NCBI RefSeq assembly: GCF_015354735.1 | Contig: NZ_JACEFJ010000010.1 | Location: 152,543-216,542, forward strand | Source of the DNA: Pararhodonellum marinum | GTDB taxonomy: Bacteria; Bacteroidota; Bacteroidia; Cytophagales; Cyclobacteriaceae | Reading direction: 5' to 3' | DNA length: 64,000 nucleotides | Shown here: positions 1 through 8,383 of the stretch, piece by piece | Numbering within the stretch: position 1 is the stretch's first letter | How the letters are laid out: every line of letters starts with the position of its first letter | The notes under the pieces: generated by a model | The model's database searches: none | What the model saw: the letters and a program-made list of their open reading frames with translations, nothing else | Told to the model about the DNA's origin: nothing | Program-made: the position numbers and the translations under genes

Positions 1-2
1 AC

Positions 3-1256
3 AAAACAGCACTGGTGGGAAAAACCCATTTCAACAATTTTGTTTTCAGCGAACTATATCAAGATGGAGAATTGCCCGATCATGGATGGGATTACCTCAT
101 TGACAACCAGGAATATCGTGATCATCTCATACAAAATCCACCCCGTCAAATCCCATCTGATACCCGTACCCGCGAAAGTGTAAAAGCTTATGATGGCGCC
201 GCCTGGACAAAAAATGCTGATATGCTACCAATGCCATTCTATGATGAGGACAGTAAAGGTACTTTTTTGGCAAAATGGGCAGCAGATTTTATAAAAAACA
301 ACAAAGAAAATCCATTCTGTCTCTGGGTGGCCTTCAATGAACCCCATGCGCCATTCAATTTTCCCATAGAATATGCAGGAAAATATCAAGCAGAAGATAT
401 GCCTTTGCCCTCGGGATCTCCCGAAGATGATCGATGGGTACCCTTGCAATTCAAAAACCTAACGGAAAAAGAAAGACGCGGTATCATTGCATCCTACTAT
501 ACTTCTGTTGAATACTTGGATAAAAACATCGGCATCGTACTTGATGCATTACGTGAAAATGGTTTGGAAGAGCAAACCTTGGTGGTTTTTAACGGAGATC
601 AAGGATATCTGTTAAATGAACATAAGAGATTTGAAAAACATACTTTTTGGAGGGAGTCCATTACGGCCCCGCTAATCATCAAGGGCAAATCAATTTTCGA
701 TTCAGGTACAACAACGGATGCACTCGTTGAATTTATTGACCTGGTACCGACGGTAGTAGAAGCATTAGGCTTTGAGCCGCATCCGGATTTTCAAGGCATG
801 TCGCTGCTGCCTCTTCTGAAAGGGGAGAAGAACCAACACCGGGAATATGTATTTGCACAGTACCTTCAGGACGATATGGCCATGGTGGCTGACAAGGAAT
901 GGAAATATGTTTTCGAAACCGGCAAGTACGATCTCGATATTGGCTATGAAACCGGTCACGGACCCTCTGGCATTCATCACCGATTGTACCACCTGAAAAA
1001 TGATGGTCAGGAAACAACCAACCTGGCTTATAACCCCACTTATACCCAAAAAGCAAATGAAATGCAGGAGCAAATGTTGAAGGTGTTTCAGGAAACGCAT
1101 CCTGATGCTTCAAGACTACCATCAGAGTTGAACAGGACTGGGCAATTGGTTTGGTTTTGTCAACCCAGGGATATTGGTGCCCACTACAATGAAATACCGA
1201 TGAGGTATTTCTTTCACAAAGGCAAAGAGTTGCCGGAAAAAATTGAAGTTCAATGA
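3..1256 (+). CDS. Sulfatase, N-terminus cut by window edge
   Basis: This is a type I (formylglycine) sulfatase that removes sulfate esters from a glycan, most likely exported. The frame is open to the left edge and reads K-T-A-L-V-G-K-T-H-F, matching the internal GKxH metal/substrate motif of sulfatases. The signal peptide and the Cys-x-Pro-Ser-Arg maturation site must therefore lie outside the window; the GTG at 15 is not a start. Later family motifs are present: NGDQGYLLNEHKRFEKH (the metal-binding GDxG plus K/H pair), an FxWRES/PLIIKG stretch and the usual short C-terminal subdomain with LYxLxxD-type spacing. It is followed after 36 bases by a sugar isomerase on the same strand, so they are probably co-transcribed. 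The exact substrate cannot be told. Confidence 0.9.
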   Translation, partial: KTALVGKTHFNNFVFSELYQDGELPDHGWDYLIDNQEYRDHLIQNPPRQIPSDTRTRESVKAYDGAAWTKNADMLPMPFYDEDSKGTFLAKWAADFIKNNKENPFCLWVAFNEPHAPFNFPIEYAGKYQAEDMPLPSGSPEDDRWVPLQFKNLTEKERRGIIASYYTSVEYLDKNIGIVLDALRENGLEEQTLVVFNGDQGYLLNEHKRFEKHTFWRESITAPLIIKGKSIFDSGTTTDALVEFIDLVPTVVEALGFEPHPDFQGMSLLPLLKGEKNQHREYVFAQYLQDDMAMVADKEWKYVFETGKYDLDIGYETGHGPSGIHHRLYHLKNDGQETTNLAYNPTYTQKANEMQEQMLKVFQETHPDASRLPSELNRTGQLVWFCQPRDIGAHYNEIPMRYFFHKGKELPEKIEVQ

Positions 1257-1292
1257 AAACGGCAGCAAACAGTTTTCTACATAAAGATATAC

Positions 1293-2144
1293 ATGCAAAA
1301 ACGAAGAGAATTTTGTAAGAAATCACTGGCAGGGGTGTTGGGGTTGAATTTTGCGAAACCGCTTCACAGCTTGGCCTCAGCCTACAGCCAAGACCATATT
1401 GGCATCATCACCAATACTGTAGGCAATGAGATGAAGGAGGATTACAGGGCTACATTGTGGGAATTGGCACAAATAGGCTATAAATGCATTGAGGGAGGAG
1501 TGCCTGAAGGTATTGCCCCAAACGAGTACAAAAACCTTTTAAAAGGCTTGGGCCTCCGTTCGGTAGCGACGGGCAGCAGCATGGGCAACCTACGGAAAGA
1601 ACTGGATCACTACCTAAGGATTGCTGAATTGCTAGAGGCGGAATACTTGGTTTGCTATTATCCCTGGCTCTCATCGGCCACAGACTTACAAACACCTGAG
1701 ATAATGGAAACCATAGACAATATCAATCAAATGGGTAAGCAGGTGAAGGATGCCGGATTTCGTTTTGCTTGGCACAATCATGACAAGGAATTCGCGGAAG
1801 TAGGTGGGAAATTGGTTTTTGATACCATGATGGAGCACATAAACCCGGATTATGCTACGGTGGAATTGGATTGGTACTGGGTGGTCAAAGGAGGGGTTGA
1901 TCCGGTAGATTTATTTGAAAAATATCCATCAAGATTTGAAATCAGCCATATCAAAGACATGAACAACAACCGGGATGAAGGTATCAGCTGTGTGGGTCAG
2001 GGCATCATGGACTTTAAACCAATCTTCGATGCGGCAAAAACCGGAGGAGTAAAATATTATATTGTGGAAAATGAACGTGCAGTCAAGGGTATTGATTGTG
2101 CCCGGGTAAGCTATTCAACCATTAGCAGACATTTAGGCCTATAA
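1293..2144 (+). CDS. Sugar phosphate isomerase/epimerase family protein (TIM barrel)
   Basis: A 283-residue member of the xylose isomerase-like TIM-barrel family (AP endonuclease family 2 fold). The N-terminus MQKRREFCKKSLAGVLGLNF resembles a twin-arginine signal (RR then hydrophobic stretch), so the enzyme is probably exported. Barrel-strand motifs with likely metal ligands are visible: CIEGG, AWHNHDKEF, VELDWYWV and ISHIKDMN, with a final Glu in YIVENER. These families isomerise or epimerise keto sugars; the substrate here is unknown. It lies 36 bases after a sulfatase and about 100 before an SGNH esterase, consistent with processing sugars released from a sulfated glycan. Confidence 0.85.
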   Translation: MQKRREFCKKSLAGVLGLNFAKPLHSLASAYSQDHIGIITNTVGNEMKEDYRATLWELAQIGYKCIEGGVPEGIAPNEYKNLLKGLGLRSVATGSSMGNLRKELDHYLRIAELLEAEYLVCYYPWLSSATDLQTPEIMETIDNINQMGKQVKDAGFRFAWHNHDKEFAEVGGKLVFDTMMEHINPDYATVELDWYWVVKGGVDPVDLFEKYPSRFEISHIKDMNNNRDEGISCVGQGIMDFKPIFDAAKTGGVKYYIVENERAVKGIDCARVSYSTISRHLGL

Positions 2145-2247
2145 ATTTGCCAATTTAAAAGAGCAGCAGTTCCAATCCGGGTATGGAACTCGGTGTCCAA
2201 AAGTGTTCTGACAAAGAGCCAAACAATCATTTATTAATGAATTATTG

Positions 2248-3006
2248 ATGATGAATCACTTACTTTCAAAAGCCATACTATTCGCCTTGGGTCTATCCCA
2301 AGTTTTCGTTTCGGGGAACGCAATTGTGAAACAGCCTGTCCGGATTTTATGTGTTGGGGATTCTATTACTCAGGGTGGAAAGAGCACACAGGCGGAGCAC
2401 ACCTATAGGTTGCCTTTACAGATGTTGCTGTATGAGCAGAAGATATCCTTCGACTTCATCGGCTCCAGGCAAAAAGGCTTAAATGAGGAGGTTGTGTGGC
2501 CGGAAATAGCCCAAGGGATCCCATTTGACCCTGATCACGAAGGATATTATGGGCAAAAGACAGCAGCCGTATGCAGACAAGTCAAGGAAAACTTTGCCAC
2601 CTATGGTGAAGTACCGGATTTCGTTTTGGTCCACCTTGGCACCAATGATCAAAAGCAGGGTGATTTTGAAAAGAACATAGGTGAACCATTAATGGATTTG
2701 GTTCAATTCCTAAGAACAAAAAATCCTGAAGTGGTCGTGCTGTTGGGGCATCTTAATTTCAATGACAATGCAACTGCGCTGGCAATTAGGTCCACAGTGG
2801 AGAAAGTGGCTGATAATTTAAACAGTCAAAAGTCGCCTGTTGTCACGGTACATCATTACAAAGGATGGCATGAAAATCCGGAAGATGTGTATACCGATAC
2901 CTATGACTGGGCACATCCCAATTTGAAAGGACAGGAAAAGATGGCAGTGAATTGGTTAAACGCCATGAAGCCCTATTTGTCAGGTGACAACCCGAGGGAG
3001 CAATGA
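2248..3006 (+). CDS. SGNH/GDSL hydrolase (exported esterase)
   Basis: A serine esterase of the SGNH superfamily, probably deacylating a carbohydrate. Block I is VGDSITQGG near residue 40 (nucleophile Ser), block III is LVHLGTNDQK with the oxyanion-hole Asn, and block V is YDWAHPN, giving the Asp/His pair. The N-terminal hydrophobic stretch to about residue 25 (ending SGNA) is a Sec signal. Two ATG codons follow an in-frame TTG at 2245; I take the first ATG. The neighbours are sulfatases, so it may remove acetyl groups that block sulfatase or glycosidase action; that part is inference. Confidence 0.85.
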   Translation: MMNHLLSKAILFALGLSQVFVSGNAIVKQPVRILCVGDSITQGGKSTQAEHTYRLPLQMLLYEQKISFDFIGSRQKGLNEEVVWPEIAQGIPFDPDHEGYYGQKTAAVCRQVKENFATYGEVPDFVLVHLGTNDQKQGDFEKNIGEPLMDLVQFLRTKNPEVVVLLGHLNFNDNATALAIRSTVEKVADNLNSQKSPVVTVHHYKGWHENPEDVYTDTYDWAHPNLKGQEKMAVNWLNAMKPYLSGDNPREQ

Positions 3007-3028
3007 AGAAATCAAAAAAATTAGGCAG

Positions 3029-3214
3029 ATGAAAAATGGATGTTCTTTATTCAAATTTCAAATTTTATCTCTTGCCGTAGTCTGCACATTGAATTACTGT
3101 ACAGTCGAGTCAAGAACTAATCAAAAAGAGACAACAGCAAGTCCCGATGTCATCTTCATTATGGCTGATGAGGGTATGAAATTCACAAATGTATATGCAG
3201 GATCTCCAGTGTGA
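3029..3214 (+). pseudogene. Sulfatase remnant with stop at the catalytic Cys codon
   Basis: A broken sulfatase. A hydrophobic lipoprotein-like leader (about residues 1-25) is followed by PDVIFIMADE, the start of the sulfatase domain. The frame then jumps directly to GMKFTNVYAGSPV, the segment normally just before the CxPSR signature, so about 25 residues are deleted. The next codon, where the formylglycine Cys should be, is TGA; downstream bases still read A-S-R. Nothing sulfatase-like follows before the next gene at 3316. It sits 22 bases after the SGNH gene, where a functional sulfatase was presumably once co-transcribed. Confidence 0.8.
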
Positions 3215-3315
3215 GCGTCTAGGTATTATAAGTTGGCAACACCACATGCATACCTAAATCATAGTCAGAAAACTTATTTCTTACATTAATTTTCACCCTT
3301 AAAAAATACCGGTTA

Positions 3316-5337
3316 ATGAAAAAAATTAAACTAAAAAATAAGCTAAATTTTATTGTATCAATGTGCTTAGTTGTATTCTGTTCCTGTGAATCACCAGATG
3401 ATAACAAGGGTTTAAATAAAAAAGCACCCAATGTTATTTTTATCCTAACTGACGATCTTGGATATGGCGATCTTGGGGTAACCTACCAAAATCAAAGGAA
3501 AGAAAATAATCTTCCGTACCACCGAACACCAAACCTTGACAAAATGGCTGAAGAAAGCATGATGCTTACACGCCATTATGTTCCTGCCCCTGTCTGTGCC
3601 CCCAGCAGGGCATCATTATTGACAGGGCGTCATCAGGGTCACGAAGATATCCGCAACAACCAATTCGATAAAGCCCTGACAGATACCCACAATATTGCTA
3701 CCGTGCTAAAAACTGCGGGATATGCAACTGCTATTATCGGCAAATATGGGCTTCAGGGAGAAGGGGATTCTCCTGAGACATGGCCTGCCTATCCTACCAA
3801 AAGGGGTTTTGATTATTTTTTTGGATATGTAAGGCATGTAGATGGGCACAACCATTATCCGGCCCATTCCGCACCATTGCGTCCACCTATGGAATTATAT
3901 GATGGAAATACAGAAATTTCAAAAGATTTGAAAGGTTGTTATACAACGGATCTTTTTACTGCGATGGCAAAAAAATATGTAGTTGACCACCAAAGCAACA
4001 ATCCTGATCAGCCATTCTTTTTATATCTGTCCTATAACACACCGCATGCAGGGCTCCAAGTAGCCTCTTCGCCTTATCCTGATGGTGGCGGGAAAAATGG
4101 CGGCGTTAAATACATCGGTGAATCCGGTAAATATATCAACACGGTTGTGGACACAGTAGATTTATTTATTCATCCTGATTATCAGGAGCAGGATTGGCCG
4201 GAGGTACAAAAAAGGTTTGCCAGTATGGTACGCAGGATTGACGATGGAGTGGGTGACCTGTTACAGTTGTTGAGAGACCTGGGCATTGAAGAGGAAACCT
4301 TGGTTGTTTTTACTTCTGATAATGGCCCCCATCATGAGTCTTATGGATACGGTGATTACGCACCAGATTTTTTTGAAAGTTTTGGGGATTTAGATGGAAC
4401 CAAACGAGACACTTGGGAAGGAGGAATAAGAGTGCCAACGCTTGTTAAGTGGCCAGGAGTAGTTACTGCCAATACCAGAAACCATTCACCTTCCGGTTTT
4501 CACGATTGGTTGCCAACTTTGGCCGACTTTGCAAACCTAGCCGCACCTGCCATAACCGATGGCGTATCTCTTGCTCCTATACTTACGGGTAAAACCCAAA
4601 ATTCGGAAGGCATTGTCTATATTGAATATAGTGTAAACGGAACAACGCCTGAATACGAAAGTTTCCACCCCTCTCATAAAGGTCAGACCCGGGGTGAAAT
4701 GCAGGTGCTGTATCATGAAGGATATAAAGGAGTGAGATACGATGTAAAATCAGCAAATGATGATTTTAAAATTTATGACACCCACAACGATCCGGGTGAA
4801 GAAAAAGACCTGGCAAATACAACTGAAGCTTTTGAAAAACTTCAGCAAAAAATGAAAGATAGAGTGCTTCAGGTGAGGCGCCCAAATGACTCGGCTCTCC
4901 GGCCTTACGATGGTGTTCCAGTTCCGGCATTACAAATTGAAAGTGGAGATGTAGCCATGGTGCAATATTCAGTGTTTAATGAGAATGCTCCCTGGGTCCC
5001 GGATGTAAATTCAATTAAATCTGATGTTTTACGAAAAGGAAGCATAGAGGAAATTTCGATCAAAAACATAGAGATGGACGATAATGCGGTTATAAAATTT
5101 ACCGGTTTATTTTTTATTTCTGAAACTGCGGAATATGCATTCTCTGCTGCTTCTGATGGAGGTGCTGTTTTAAGGATTCACGATGCCTTAGTAATTGAGG
5201 CTGATAAAGGGTATGAACCGCTTAAAAAAGTAGAGGCGTCTATTTATCTTGAAAAAGGCTACCATCCTTATACTTTGATCTATAAAAAAGGATTGGGTAG
5301 CGAGCCCTATTTGCAGTTCGATTGGGAAAAAATGTAA
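3316..5337 (+). CDS. Arylsulfatase with C-terminal PA14-like domain
   Basis: A 673-residue lipoprotein sulfatase. A leader ending in FCSC (lipobox) precedes VIFILTDDLGYGDLG (metal ligands DD) near residue 40. The maturation motif VCAPSRASLLTGR (Cys to formylglycine) and the GKYG segment follow, then TSDNGPHHES with the later metal ligands. The sulfatase domain ends near residue 520 and is followed by about 120 residues (SIEEISIKNIEM through QFDWEKM) whose AEYAFSAASDGGAVLRI and YHPYTLIYKKG stretches resemble a PA14 beta-barrel, probably a carbohydrate-binding module. It needs a sulfatase-activating enzyme encoded elsewhere. It lies just after a decayed sulfatase and may have replaced it functionally. 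Confidence 0.92.
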   Translation: MKKIKLKNKLNFIVSMCLVVFCSCESPDDNKGLNKKAPNVIFILTDDLGYGDLGVTYQNQRKENNLPYHRTPNLDKMAEESMMLTRHYVPAPVCAPSRASLLTGRHQGHEDIRNNQFDKALTDTHNIATVLKTAGYATAIIGKYGLQGEGDSPETWPAYPTKRGFDYFFGYVRHVDGHNHYPAHSAPLRPPMELYDGNTEISKDLKGCYTTDLFTAMAKKYVVDHQSNNPDQPFFLYLSYNTPHAGLQVASSPYPDGGGKNGGVKYIGESGKYINTVVDTVDLFIHPDYQEQDWPEVQKRFASMVRRIDDGVGDLLQLLRDLGIEEETLVVFTSDNGPHHESYGYGDYAPDFFESFGDLDGTKRDTWEGGIRVPTLVKWPGVVTANTRNHSPSGFHDWLPTLADFANLAAPAITDGVSLAPILTGKTQNSEGIVYIEYSVNGTTPEYESFHPSHKGQTRGEMQVLYHEGYKGVRYDVKSANDDFKIYDTHNDPGEEKDLANTTEAFEKLQQKMKDRVLQVRRPNDSALRPYDGVPVPALQIESGDVAMVQYSVFNENAPWVPDVNSIKSDVLRKGSIEEISIKNIEMDDNAVIKFTGLFFISETAEYAFSAASDGGAVLRIHDALVIEADKGYEPLKKVEASIYLEKGYHPYTLIYKKGLGSEPYLQFDWEKM

Positions 5338-5479
5338 TGGCTGTTTTAAATCTAGCAGCTCCTTTTTGTGGGGTCTTCTTCAGGATTCAGAACCATAAAA
5401 TCAGGCAATAAATTATGTAATGGCAACATATGCAAGAATCAAAAGAACCGATGAAGTTCGTGCCCAACGCGCCAAAAAA

Positions 5480-6826
5480 ATGAAAAACAAGTATATGGAA
5501 TTTCAAAAAGCAGCATTGATAGGCTTCCTCATTTTAATGGCTGCCTGTACCAAAGGACAGAAACAAGGACAGGACACGGAAGCAGCAATACCTGTAACAA
5601 TTCAGCAAGTAGACGATGGTTTCCAGTTGTATAGGAACGGGGAGCCTTATTTTATAAAAGGTGCAAGGATACTCGGTAATAAATACATGGACAAAGTGGC
5701 CGAATATGGTGGAAACTCAATCCGCATTGGCTATAGTCAAAATGAAAATGTAATGGAGGTTTTGGATGAAGCCCATTCACGTGGTCTTACCGTCATGTTC
5801 GGGTTGCCTTTCAAAGCAGAAAGAGAAGGATTTGACTATGATGATCCCGAAACTGTCGGAGAACAGCAAGGCCTCATGAAAGAAATTGTGAACACTTACA
5901 AAGCTCATCCCGCCATCTTGCTTTGGGCTATAGGTAATGAACTGGACCATATTCCGGGAAACGAAGACTACAATCTAAAAATGTGGGATGCAGTAAATGA
6001 GGTGGCCAAAATGATCCACGAAGAAGACTCCGCTCACCCGGCAATGACAGTGATAGGCACAGGTGGTATGGAGAAATTAAAAGATTTAATAGAAAGATGC
6101 CCCGACTTGGATTTATTGGGGGTCAATTCCTATGCAGATATCGGTAAAATTCCTGAATGGCTTAGACAATACAGTTGGGATAGGCCTTATTCGGTAACTG
6201 AGTGGGGAGTAAGCGGACACTGGGAAGTGCCAAAGACCAAATGGGGGGTTGCCATAGAAGAATCAAGCACTGAAAAGGCAAGCATTTATCATGAAAAATA
6301 TTCAAATGTAATAGCCTCAGATCCTTGGTGCATTGGATCATATGTCTTCTTATGGACCAGCAACAGACAGGAAACCACCCACACCTGGTACAACATGTTT
6401 CACGATGATGGAACAGAAAAAGGTACCGTAGAAGTGATGCAGTATGTATGGTCCGGAGCGTGGCCTGACAATAAAAGTCCCCGATTGGATTCGTTGACCA
6501 TTGAAGGGATGTTTGCCAAAGATAACATTGCGTTGGAACCTAAAGGGATCTATTCAGCTACCGTTATCGCCCATGATCCTGATCATGATATCTTAGAATA
6601 TGAATGGGAGTTGGTTCAGGAGAACAAAGAGTTCGGTGCTTATGCCGGCCAGGGGGAAACCAAACCTCAAGTAGCAGAGGGTGCCATTAAAGACAGGATT
6701 GACAACGGCCAAACCGTCAAATTTGAAGTGCCTGATGCAAGTGGAGACAATTACCGCTTGTTTGTATATGTGTATGATGGAAAAGGAAAAGTAGCGGTAG
6801 CCAATATTCCATTTCATGTAAATTGA
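5480..6826 (+). CDS. Clan GH-A glycoside hydrolase, lipoprotein (GH2-like barrel)
   Basis: A glycosidase with a (beta/alpha)8 barrel resembling the catalytic domain of GH2 enzymes. The acid/base motif is WAIGNELDH and the nucleophile is Glu in SVTEWGVSG; the start of the barrel is recognisable as IRIGYSQNENVMEVLDEAHSRG. A C-terminal beta domain (about residues 350-448) with DPDHDILEYEWELV is Ig/PKD-like. I prefer the ATG at 5480, which gives a lipoprotein leader ending LMAAC; an upstream in-frame ATG at 5420 adds 20 charged residues that would spoil the signal. The neighbours suggest it acts on a desulfated oligosaccharide at the cell surface or in the periplasm. Confidence 0.82.
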   Translation: MKNKYMEFQKAALIGFLILMAACTKGQKQGQDTEAAIPVTIQQVDDGFQLYRNGEPYFIKGARILGNKYMDKVAEYGGNSIRIGYSQNENVMEVLDEAHSRGLTVMFGLPFKAEREGFDYDDPETVGEQQGLMKEIVNTYKAHPAILLWAIGNELDHIPGNEDYNLKMWDAVNEVAKMIHEEDSAHPAMTVIGTGGMEKLKDLIERCPDLDLLGVNSYADIGKIPEWLRQYSWDRPYSVTEWGVSGHWEVPKTKWGVAIEESSTEKASIYHEKYSNVIASDPWCIGSYVFLWTSNRQETTHTWYNMFHDDGTEKGTVEVMQYVWSGAWPDNKSPRLDSLTIEGMFAKDNIALEPKGIYSATVIAHDPDHDILEYEWELVQENKEFGAYAGQGETKPQVAEGAIKDRIDNGQTVKFEVPDASGDNYRLFVYVYDGKGKVAVANIPFHVN

Positions 6827-6893
6827 TAGTGAAGATTTTTGATCGCCAAGGTGCGACTTGAATGAAAACCTGATGAGTATAAAAACACATGTG

Positions 6894-8129
6894 ATGAGCA
6901 ATAAACGAAGAGAATTTTTGAAAAAAACAGCGGTTTCTGCTGTAGGAGCACACATCATTCCAGCCTGGTCTTGGTCTAAACAGGTTGCTCCCAGCGACCA
7001 AATCAATGTGGGATTAATTGGTTGCCGGAACAGAGGGTGGGGGGTTTTGAGGAATCAATTAAAAAATGAAGGGGTGAGATGTCTCGGGTTGTGTGATGTT
7101 GATCAAAATATTTTAAATGAGCGTAATGTTCAGGTACACCAGGAAAGTAATCAAAAGCCTAAATTGTACCTTGATTTTCGTAAAATGCTCGAGGATAAGG
7201 ATATTGATGCAGTAATTATTGGCACCCCGGATCACTGGCATTGTTTACAGACGGTTTATGCTTGCCAGGCCGGCAAGGATGTTTATGTGGAGAAGCCATT
7301 GGCCAATACCATCGAGGAATGCAATATAATGGTGGAGGCAGTAAGGAGATACAATAGAGTAGTACAGGTCGGGCAACAACAACGCAGCAGTGCGGTATGG
7401 ACGGAGGCAATGAGGTTTATCAAATCTGGAAAGCTAGGGACATTAAGGAAGGTGAATATCTGGGCTAACTTTAATTATGGAATTGGTTCGCCCAAACAAC
7501 CTGACGCCGCAGTGCCCCAAGGTGTCGATTTTGATTTTTGGTTGGGACCAGCACCGTTGAGAAGTTTCAATCCAGCCAGATTTCATGGCAGTTGGCGCCA
7601 CTTCTGGGATTATGGAGGTGGTCTGATGACTGATTGGGGAGTTCATTTGATAGACATGGCCTTATGGGCAAAGGATGTGACCCATGCCCCTACAACCGTG
7701 ATGGCCTATGGGGAAAACCTTTCCTTTGAGGATTACGCTCGTGAGACTTACGATACGATGTCTGTTATCTATCCCATGGAGGATTACGTAATCACCTGGC
7801 AGCATGCTGCAGGTTTGCAAAACGGACCTTACAACATGTTATATGGAGTAGAGTTCGTCGGTGACAAAGCCACCCTAGTTGCCAACAGAGAAAAATGGAT
7901 GGTGAATCCTGAGGACAAAAGTAAATCGATTGACAAAGAAAAATCACAACCTGAGTCCAAGCATAAAGAGGTATTGAATGATACGGATCTTCACATGCAG
8001 AATTTTCTGGAATGCATCAAATCCCGGGAAGAGCCCAATTGTACCATTGAAAATGGGAGGAATGTATCCTTATATGCACATATGGGGAACCTCGCTGTAA
8101 GATCTGGAGAAGGCAAACTGGTATGGTAA
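6894..8129 (+). CDS. Gfo/Idh/MocA family oxidoreductase with Tat signal
   Basis: An NAD(P)-dependent sugar oxidoreductase or NAD-dependent glycosidase relative. It begins MSNKRREFLKKTAVSAVGAH, a clear twin-arginine leader, so it is exported with its cofactor. The Rossmann motif is INVGLIGCRNRGWG, and the family EKP motif appears in VYVEKPLANT. WRHFWDYGGGLMTDWGVHLIDMALW is split over the substrate domain and carries the usual Asp/His pair. An in-frame ATG at 6858 would add 12 residues before the RR motif and is less likely. Exported Gfo/Idh proteins are common in Bacteroidota glycan loci; the substrate is unknown. Confidence 0.88.
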   Translation: MSNKRREFLKKTAVSAVGAHIIPAWSWSKQVAPSDQINVGLIGCRNRGWGVLRNQLKNEGVRCLGLCDVDQNILNERNVQVHQESNQKPKLYLDFRKMLEDKDIDAVIIGTPDHWHCLQTVYACQAGKDVYVEKPLANTIEECNIMVEAVRRYNRVVQVGQQQRSSAVWTEAMRFIKSGKLGTLRKVNIWANFNYGIGSPKQPDAAVPQGVDFDFWLGPAPLRSFNPARFHGSWRHFWDYGGGLMTDWGVHLIDMALWAKDVTHAPTTVMAYGENLSFEDYARETYDTMSVIYPMEDYVITWQHAAGLQNGPYNMLYGVEFVGDKATLVANREKWMVNPEDKSKSIDKEKSQPESKHKEVLNDTDLHMQNFLECIKSREEPNCTIENGRNVSLYAHMGNLAVRSGEGKLVW

Positions 8130-8263
8130 TGAACAAAATACATTCAGCAATTCTGCTCTAGCCAATGCATTTATAAAACCAGAGTATAGAAAACCTTGGC
8201 AGTTTCCTAAGGTTTGATCCTGATTTTGCAGGAATGTTTGTAGGCATTAAAACCATCTAAAGT
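8130..8263 (+). other. Intergenic stretch with possible frameshifted gene tail and hairpin
   Basis: No intact gene. Codons around 8161-8209 read A-N-A-F-I-K-P-E-Y-R-K-P-W-Q-F-P-K, and a shifted frame around 8213-8260 continues F-D-P-D-F-A-G-M-F-V-G-I-K-T-I then stop, as if it were the C-terminus of a lost protein. I do not recognise the family. A 7-bp stem (8191-8197 with 8209-8215, AAACCTT/AAGGTTT) is present without a T-tract. Confidence 0.3.
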
Positions 8264-8383
8264 ATGAAAAGACATAGATTTTTATCGGATACCATCTTAA
8301 CGTCTTCAGGTTTAAGCCTCAGTGCTGCATTGCCCGTTGCTTTTTCAAAGGAGCGGCATATAGCAAAAAAATCCTCTGAAAAA

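Noticed and set aside
15..30. GTG at position 15 as a start of the first sulfatase
   Set aside because: The reading frame is open to the left edge and the GKTHF motif comes immediately after it, which is internal in all sulfatases.
3161..3214. Selenocysteine reading of the TGA at the catalytic position of the broken sulfatase
   Set aside because: Upstream residues between the metal ligands and the motif are deleted and nothing sulfatase-like follows, so simple decay explains the TGA better.
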